Assembly (NCBI RefSeq): GCF_000285835.1
Contig: NZ_HE978605.1
Span: 3,466 to 67,465, forward strand
Reading direction: 5' to 3'
DNA from: Brevibacterium senegalense
Lineage (GTDB): Bacteria > Actinomycetota > Actinomycetes > Actinomycetales > Brevibacteriaceae
Length of the DNA: 64,000 bases
Shown here: one piece after another, positions 59,658-64,000 of the stretch
Numbering within the stretch: position 1 is the first letter of the stretch
Layout of the letters: each line of letters starts with the position of its first letter
Program-made: the position numbers and the translations under genes
Notes under the pieces: model-generated
What the model saw: the letters and a program-made list of their open reading frames with translations, nothing else
The model's database searches: none
What the model was told of the DNA's origin: nothing

Positions 59658-60005
59658 TCACGCGTCGTGGGCCCGGGTGAGGGTCCCGATCTCCTCGTCC
59701 TTGCTGTTGAAGACGTGCAGGGTGTCGCCGTCGACGCGGACGGATGCGGCGCCGCGCAGCCACGTATCGACACCCGGGCAGGCGCGGAGCGTGCTGGGGC
59801 CGCGACGGATCGTGGCCGTGTCACCGTCTGGGCGATAGGAGCCGCCCACGCCGTTGCAGCCGTCGGAGCCGGACAGCTGCCCCTCCCCAGGGCTCGTGAA
59901 GGGCCGGGACTCCCCCTCCGGCACGAGGTCCCCGAAGGACAGGAAGGCGTTCGCGGGATCCTGGGCGTTCCAGCGTCCCAGGACCGGCGGTGTCTGCTCT
60001 GCCAT
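59658..60005 (-). CDS. META/HslJ-like domain protein
   Basis: The 115-residue protein has the META-domain pattern: LGRWNAQDPANAFLSF, GSDGCNGVGGSYRPDGDT, IRRGPSTLRACPGVDTWLRG and the closing strand LHVFNSKDEEIGTLT. Most HslJ-type proteins are secreted or lipid-anchored; this one has no signal sequence, so it is predicted to be cytoplasmic. The cysteine pair in DGCNG and RACPG is conserved in the family. It is convergent with the calpain-like gene and downstream of the S1 protease. Confidence 0.75.
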   Translation of the reverse strand: MAEQTPPVLGRWNAQDPANAFLSFGDLVPEGESRPFTSPGEGQLSGSDGCNGVGGSYRPDGDTATIRRGPSTLRACPGVDTWLRGAASVRVDGDTLHVFNSKDEEIGTLTRAHDA

Positions 60006-60076
60006 GTGCTCTCTCCTCGATCGATCGGCGCCCCGGGGCGGGGCGCGCGTCTTCCACGGTACAGCCGGATGGAACG

Positions 60077-60120
60077 CCGCAGGGGGTGCAGGATCGTGTC
60101 CGATCCTGCACCCCCTGCGG
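60077..60120 (-). terminator. Terminator of S1 protease gene
   Basis: A perfect 20-bp stem (CCGCAGGGGGTGCAGGATCG at 60077-60096, complement at 60101-60120) with loop TGTC starts 46 bases after the protease stop. Confidence 0.88.
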
Positions 60121-60166
60121 GCTGCTGCGGTGACGCTCAGCGCATCACTGCGTCAGTGACTGATGC

Positions 60167-61954
60167 TCATGCCTGGCGGCGGCGTGCCACGTAGACCAGC
60201 GCGCCACCCAGGGCGACCAGTCCGGCAGCACCGGCGACCAGCGGAGCGACGGTCGAACCGGTGCGGGGCAGGTCCTCGCCGCCGTCACCCTCGTCGCCGT
60301 CACCCGATCCCTCGACGACGCTGAAGGAGCCCTCGAGGGTCTCCGTCTCCGTCGTCGCGACGACCGAGTAGTCGCCCACGTAGGCCGAGGCGTCCGCGGT
60401 GGGCAGACCCCACACGCGCGAGGACGCGACGCCGTCCTCATCCGCCGTGACCGTGATCGACTTGGCGGGCTCGTCCGCCGCATCCGCCGCCGGGGCAGCG
60501 CCGGAGCCAGCGTTCGCAGCGTCGCCACCCGCGTAGGTGTCGAACGTGACCTCAGAGCCGGGCTCCGCGTCCGTCACCGTGTAGGTGACGCCGCGGTCGT
60601 CCTCGATGGCCTGGTCCTCGTCCTCGGCGATGAAGCGCTCGGCTGCGATCTCCTGGGGGTCGACGGCCAGCGACGGGTCGACATCCGCGTCATCCGTCTC
60701 CGTGGGAGTGGGGGTGGGGGTCGCCGTCTCCGTGGGCTCCTCAGTGGGCTCGCCGGACGTCTTGATCTCGTAGTCACCGTCGAGCTGCTTGAGGCCCTCG
60801 GACAGCTCCGCGGCCCACAGGAGGGCATCCTGTCCGTCTGAGGCAGGAGCGCCACCGGAGACAACGCCAACGGCCTTGTCGCCCATCATGACCGTTCCGC
60901 CCGAGTCGCCGCTGTCGACCGGTGTGTTCGACGAGAAGCCGTACACCAGGTACTGCGTGCCATCGGTCGGATCTCCGATCGGCGCGATGCCGTCGACCAT
61001 GTCGATCTCGCCGCTGGTCGTGCCCGTGGTGCGACCGGAGTGGAAGACCGTCTTGCCGATGTCACCCTCGACCACGTCGTGCGTGCCGGTGATCGGGGTC
61101 GTATCCGCAGCGAGATCGTCCTCGCCACCGGAGGACTCGCTCCACGTCGCGACCTCGCCCAGCAGGTTGAATCCGGCGGACTCGTCGACCTCGATGACCG
61201 CGAAGTCCTGTGCGGACGCGGGGTCGAGCTCGGCACCGTTGTTGTAGTCCTCAAGAGTCATGGGGCCGAACTGGGACTCCACGAACGTTCCCAGCTTGCG
61301 CGACTCGTCGAGCTCGAAGGTGTCGTACGTGCCCGTGAACACGTTGGTGGTCGAGGGGCGCTCGACGTAGACCTCGCCGCCCACATCGCTGCAGTGACCA
61401 GCGGTGATCAGAACATCGTTGCCGGACGCGTCAGTCGCGGGGAATCCGACAGAGCAGAGACCGTACTGGCCGCCACCGGTGTCCACGCCGTAACCGGCAC
61501 CTGCGACGATATCGTCGCTAGCGGAGTAAGCGGTGGCTTCAGCGCCCTCGTCGTCGCCCTGCTCGGGTGCGAAAGCGGTGTAGGTGCCGCCCACCTCCTG
61601 GATGACCAGGTCATCACCGGTGGTCTCCTGGGCGAAAGCCTCGACAGGCTCCAGAGCCTCCGCGACCTGCTTGTCGTCGACGTTCTCGGCGACGACCTGG
61701 GCGATGAGCTCGCCGTTCGCGCCGTGTCCGATCGCCGCGATCTTGTCGCTGGCAGTGAAGGCCTTGGCCGCAGCCGCCTCGAACTTGACGTCGACCGGTG
61801 CGTCAGTGGTGGGCGCCGCGGTGGGCGTCGCCGTGGCCGTAGCCTCAGCGGTAGGCGCCGCGGAGGCGGGGCCGGCGATCATCGCGCCGCCGAAGCCCAG
61901 AGCGACTGCTGCGCTCAGAGCGACGAAGCGCTTGCCCGTGGTGGGGTGTGCCAT
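60167..61954 (-). CDS. Secreted chymotrypsin-like serine protease with LPXTG anchor
   Basis: The 595-residue preproprotein has a signal peptide (to about 32, GPASAAPT), a Thr/Pro/Ala linker and a propeptide region (about 55-140), then an S1 domain (about 145-390). The triad is His187 (LITAGHCSD), Asp250 (SAQDFAVIEV) and Ser351 (VDSGDSGGTV), with Cys167 and Cys188 likely disulfide-linked, as in streptogrisin/alpha-lytic relatives. An acidic Thr/Pro linker and an Ig-like beta domain (about 460-545) lead to LPRTG at 562-566, a hydrophobic helix and VARRRQA, the sortase sorting signal. The protein should be fixed to peptidoglycan. ATG 61954 is chosen as the start of a normal signal peptide. Confidence 0.9.
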   Translation of the reverse strand: MAHPTTGKRFVALSAAVALGFGGAMIAGPASAAPTAEATATATPTAAPTTDAPVDVKFEAAAAKAFTASDKIAAIGHGANGELIAQVVAENVDDKQVAEALEPVEAFAQETTGDDLVIQEVGGTYTAFAPEQGDDEGAEATAYSASDDIVAGAGYGVDTGGGQYGLCSVGFPATDASGNDVLITAGHCSDVGGEVYVERPSTTNVFTGTYDTFELDESRKLGTFVESQFGPMTLEDYNNGAELDPASAQDFAVIEVDESAGFNLLGEVATWSESSGGEDDLAADTTPITGTHDVVEGDIGKTVFHSGRTTGTTSGEIDMVDGIAPIGDPTDGTQYLVYGFSSNTPVDSGDSGGTVMMGDKAVGVVSGGAPASDGQDALLWAAELSEGLKQLDGDYEIKTSGEPTEEPTETATPTPTPTETDDADVDPSLAVDPQEIAAERFIAEDEDQAIEDDRGVTYTVTDAEPGSEVTFDTYAGGDAANAGSGAAPAADAADEPAKSITVTADEDGVASSRVWGLPTADASAYVGDYSVVATTETETLEGSFSVVEGSGDGDEGDGGEDLPRTGSTVAPLVAGAAGLVALGGALVYVARRRQA

Positions 61955-62137
61955 TCGTTCATCCTTCTGCTTCACGTGGATACTGAGCGCGCGCACGCAC
62001 ACGACGTGCGGGCGACTCGCCAGTCCGACTCTTCCAGACGAGTAGGACTTATGACACTTCTGTTCGTTGTGGTCACCGAATGGTCACGGCCGAGACCGTC
62101 GCGTGACAGTCCCGGCCGTGGAGGCGCAGTGCGGAGT

Positions 62138-62962
62138 TCAGTCGAGGGCGACGGGCGTGACGCCGTAGGGCGCCAGCCGCTCCGCTCCCCCGTCCTCGGC
62201 CGTCAGCACCCAGATGCCGCGGGCGTGGCGGGCGACCGTGTGCTCCCAGTGCGAGGCGCGGGAGCCGTCGGCCGTCACTACCGTCCAGTCGTCCGCGAGC
62301 GTCTCCGTCGCGATGTCGCCGGCGACCAGCATCGGCTCGATCGCCAGGCACATGCCGGGCCGCAGCTTGGGCCCCTTGCGCTTGGCGTCGTAGTTGAGGA
62401 CCTCCGGGTCCATGTGCATCTGCGTGCCGATGCCGTGACCCGTGAAGTCCTCGATGAGGCCCAGATCGGGGGCGAGCTCCTGCGCCCGCGCCTCGATCGC
62501 GGCACCGATGTCGCCCACCTTGCGTCCCGTCGCCATCGCGGCGATGCCCGCCCACAGGATCTCCTCCGTGACCTGCGAGAGGCGAACGTGCCCGGGATCC
62601 GCCTGCTCCTCGCCGCCCACGAAGACGGTGAGGGCGGAGTCGCCGTGGAAGCCGTCGACGATCGCGCCGCCGTCGATCGAGACCATGTCACCGGGCTGCA
62701 GCACCCGATCGCCGGGGATCCCGTGCACCACGACCTCGTTGACGGACACGCACAGGGTCGCGGGGTAGCCGTGGTAGCCCTTGAAGTTCGAGGTGGCGCC
62801 GGCCTCCTCGATGACACGGGCACCGGCCGCATCGACGTCCGCCGTCGTGGCTCCCGGCACGCACGCGGCACGGGCCGCCTGGAGGGCGGCCCGTGTGATG
62901 AGGCCCGCACGACGCATCGTGCGGATCTGATCGTCCGACTTCAGCTCGACGCCGGTAAGCAT
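62138..62962 (-). CDS. map: Methionine aminopeptidase, type I
   Basis: The 274-residue enzyme removes initiator methionine from new proteins. Metal ligands are visible in DGGAIVDGFHGDSALT (two aspartates), FTGHGIGTQMH (His), CLAIEPML (Glu) and WEHTVARH (Glu). Residues 1-10 form a short leader before KSDDQIRTMRRAG. The ATG overlaps the adk stop (TGATG). In most relatives infA follows directly; here the S1 protease gene does. Confidence 0.95.
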   Translation of the reverse strand: MLTGVELKSDDQIRTMRRAGLITRAALQAARAACVPGATTADVDAAGARVIEEAGATSNFKGYHGYPATLCVSVNEVVVHGIPGDRVLQPGDMVSIDGGAIVDGFHGDSALTVFVGGEEQADPGHVRLSQVTEEILWAGIAAMATGRKVGDIGAAIEARAQELAPDLGLIEDFTGHGIGTQMHMDPEVLNYDAKRKGPKLRPGMCLAIEPMLVAGDIATETLADDWTVVTADGSRASHWEHTVARHARGIWVLTAEDGGAERLAPYGVTPVALD

Positions 62963-63531
62963 CAGGCGCCGATCGCCTGCCGGATGCGCTCCGTGACGGT
63001 CTCGACGTCGCCCAGGCCGTCGACCTGACGCAGCAGTCCCCGCTGGTCGTAGACGTCCGTGAGCGGCTGCGTCTGCTCCGCGTACACGTCCAGGCGGTGG
63101 CGGATGACGTCCTCCGTGTCGTCCGAACGCCCCTGCAGGGAAGCGCGGGCCAGCAGACGGCCCACGACCTCGTCGACATCGGCCGTCAGTTCGACGACGT
63201 GGTCGAGCGACGCACCGCGCTCCTCGAGCATCGCATCGAGGTCCGCGACCTGCGCCCGCGTGCGCGGGTAGCCGTCCAGCAGGAACCCGTCCTTCGCGTC
63301 GTCCTGCGACAGGCGGTCCGCGACCATCGAGTTGGTGACCTCGTCCGGCACGTACTCGCCCGCGTCCATGTAACGCTTCGCAGTGCGGCCCAGCTCCGTC
63401 TCGCCCTTGACGTTCGCGCGGAAGATGTCGCCGGTGGAGATCGCGGGCACGCCCAGTGCCTCGCTCAGGCGCGCAGCCTGGGTGCCCTTCCCCGCTCCGG
63501 GGGGACCGATGAGGATGATGCGAGTGGTCAT
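62962..63531 (-). CDS. adk: Adenylate kinase
   Basis: The 189-residue enzyme makes two ADP from ATP and AMP. The P-loop is IILIGPPGAGKGTQAARLSE. TGDIFRANVKGETELG is the AMP-binding region, and DGFLLDGYPRTRAQVADLD is the family signature. The lid is short (LLARASLQGRSDDTEDVIRH), as in actinobacterial enzymes, without zinc cysteines. It lies between secY and map with the map start overlapping its stop. Confidence 0.96.
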   Translation of the reverse strand: MTTRIILIGPPGAGKGTQAARLSEALGVPAISTGDIFRANVKGETELGRTAKRYMDAGEYVPDEVTNSMVADRLSQDDAKDGFLLDGYPRTRAQVADLDAMLEERGASLDHVVELTADVDEVVGRLLARASLQGRSDDTEDVIRHRLDVYAEQTQPLTDVYDQRGLLRQVDGLGDVETVTERIRQAIGA

Positions 63532-63638
63532 GAGGTTCCTTTCCTCTGTCTGCCGAGGCCGCCGTCAGGGACGACCCACGACCGTGGTGCGGGATCCCGG
63601 CACCGGGACCGTGCGGTCCGCGATGCTCCGGGAAGGAG

Positions 63639-64000
63639 TCAGCGCAGCAGTCCCTCGTAGTGGCGCTGCTGCATCTGGGAGTTGATCTGCTTGACCGTCT
63701 CCAGCCCCACGCCCACGATGATGAGCAGCGATGTGCCGCCGAAGGGGAAGTCCTGGTTCGCGTTGATGAGCACCAGAGCGACGAGCGGGATGAGGGCGAC
63801 GCAGCCCAGGTACAGCGAGCCGGGCAGCGTGATCCGGTTGAGCACGTAGCTGAGGTACTGCTCCGTGGGCCGGCCCGCGCGGATGCCCGGGATGAACCCG
63901 CCGTAGCGCTTCATGTTGTCCGCGACCTCCTCCGGATTGAAGGTGATCGCGACGTAGAAGAACGTGAAGAAGACGGTGAGGAGGAAGTACGTGACCATGT
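63639..64000 (-). CDS. secY: Protein translocase subunit SecY, C-terminal part (5' end outside window)
   Basis: About 120 residues of the C-terminus are present, including YVAITFNPEEVADNMKRYGG, FIPGIRAGRPTEQYLSYVLN (the cytosolic loop C5) and the last two helices before QMQQRHYEGLLR. SecY forms the channel for protein export. The reading frame runs off the window end. adk follows after about 107 bases. Confidence 0.95.
   Translation of the reverse strand, partial: MVTYFLLTVFFTFFYVAITFNPEEVADNMKRYGGFIPGIRAGRPTEQYLSYVLNRITLPGSLYLGCVALIPLVALVLINANQDFPFGGTSLLIIVGVGLETVKQINSQMQQRHYEGLLR

Overview
The window is high-GC chromosomal DNA from an actinobacterium. The gene order infA-rpmJ-rpsM-rpsK-rpoA-rplQ without rpsD, the sdhCDAB and sucCD operons, GTG/TTG starts with GGAGG-type sites, and the GroES-like/DUF3618/Bcp/tRNA-Leu block all point to the order Micrococcales. 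Family and genus cannot be fixed from the sequence alone. Only the first ~560 bases look foreign: they hold the lower-GC tail of a large serine recombinase abutting tRNA-His.

Layout. 1-4.65 kb: recombinase tail, tRNA-His, two cell-surface proteins of unknown role, and an unknown small gene translationally coupled to nicotinamidase. 4.68-7.4 kb: a sodium:solute symporter with a 45-codon membrane partner gene, about 0.7 kb without genes, then tRNA-Lys. 7.4-11.2 kb: GroES-like and DUF3618 genes, Bcp peroxiredoxin, tRNA-Leu, an RsmC/RlmG-type methyltransferase and a universal stress protein. 11.2-15.2 kb: sucCD, a long MarR regulator with its own operator, and a lipoprotein. 15.4-20.9 kb: a frameshifted membrane-protein gene, adenosine deaminase, an orphan PnrA-like lipoprotein, an M20 amidohydrolase and mannose-1-phosphate guanylyltransferase. 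21.1-24.6 kb: sdhCDAB. 24.7-29.4 kb: DD-carboxypeptidase, App1-type phosphatase, trpS, exonuclease III and a GNAT protein.

29.5-38 kb is a catabolic block. An IclR gene and a GntR gene flank a TRAP transporter (dctPQM) coupled to a CaiB-type CoA-transferase. A divergent acyl-CoA dehydrogenase and a PaaX-like regulator complete it. The genes fit uptake of an organic acid, transfer to CoA and oxidation. After folD-glyA and a CPBP protease comes a second catabolic block (41.6-52.7 kb). Here a complete Liv-type ABC transporter is interleaved with a FadD-like ligase and a ligase lacking the usual P-loop. A divergent IclR regulator is translationally coupled to an acetyl-CoA-synthetase-like protein that has lost its key motifs. 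This looks like uptake coupled to CoA activation of an unidentified carboxylic acid.

52.7-64 kb holds a LysE exporter with a divergent LysR regulator, a repeat-rich noncoding stretch, and the alpha-operon end of the ribosomal supercluster. Between infA and map, normally neighbours, sit about 4 kb of accessory genes: a calpain-like cysteine protease, a META-domain protein and a sortase-anchored S1 protease. map, adk and the end of secY follow.

The best leads are the calpain-like protein and the synteny break around it, the 45-residue symporter partner, the frameshifted gene beside add, the motif-poor ligases of the Liv cluster, and three large intergenic hairpins with similar architecture. 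Nearly all gene-end hairpins are long perfect G+C stems without T-tracts. No CRISPR array, insertion sequence or prophage body was found.
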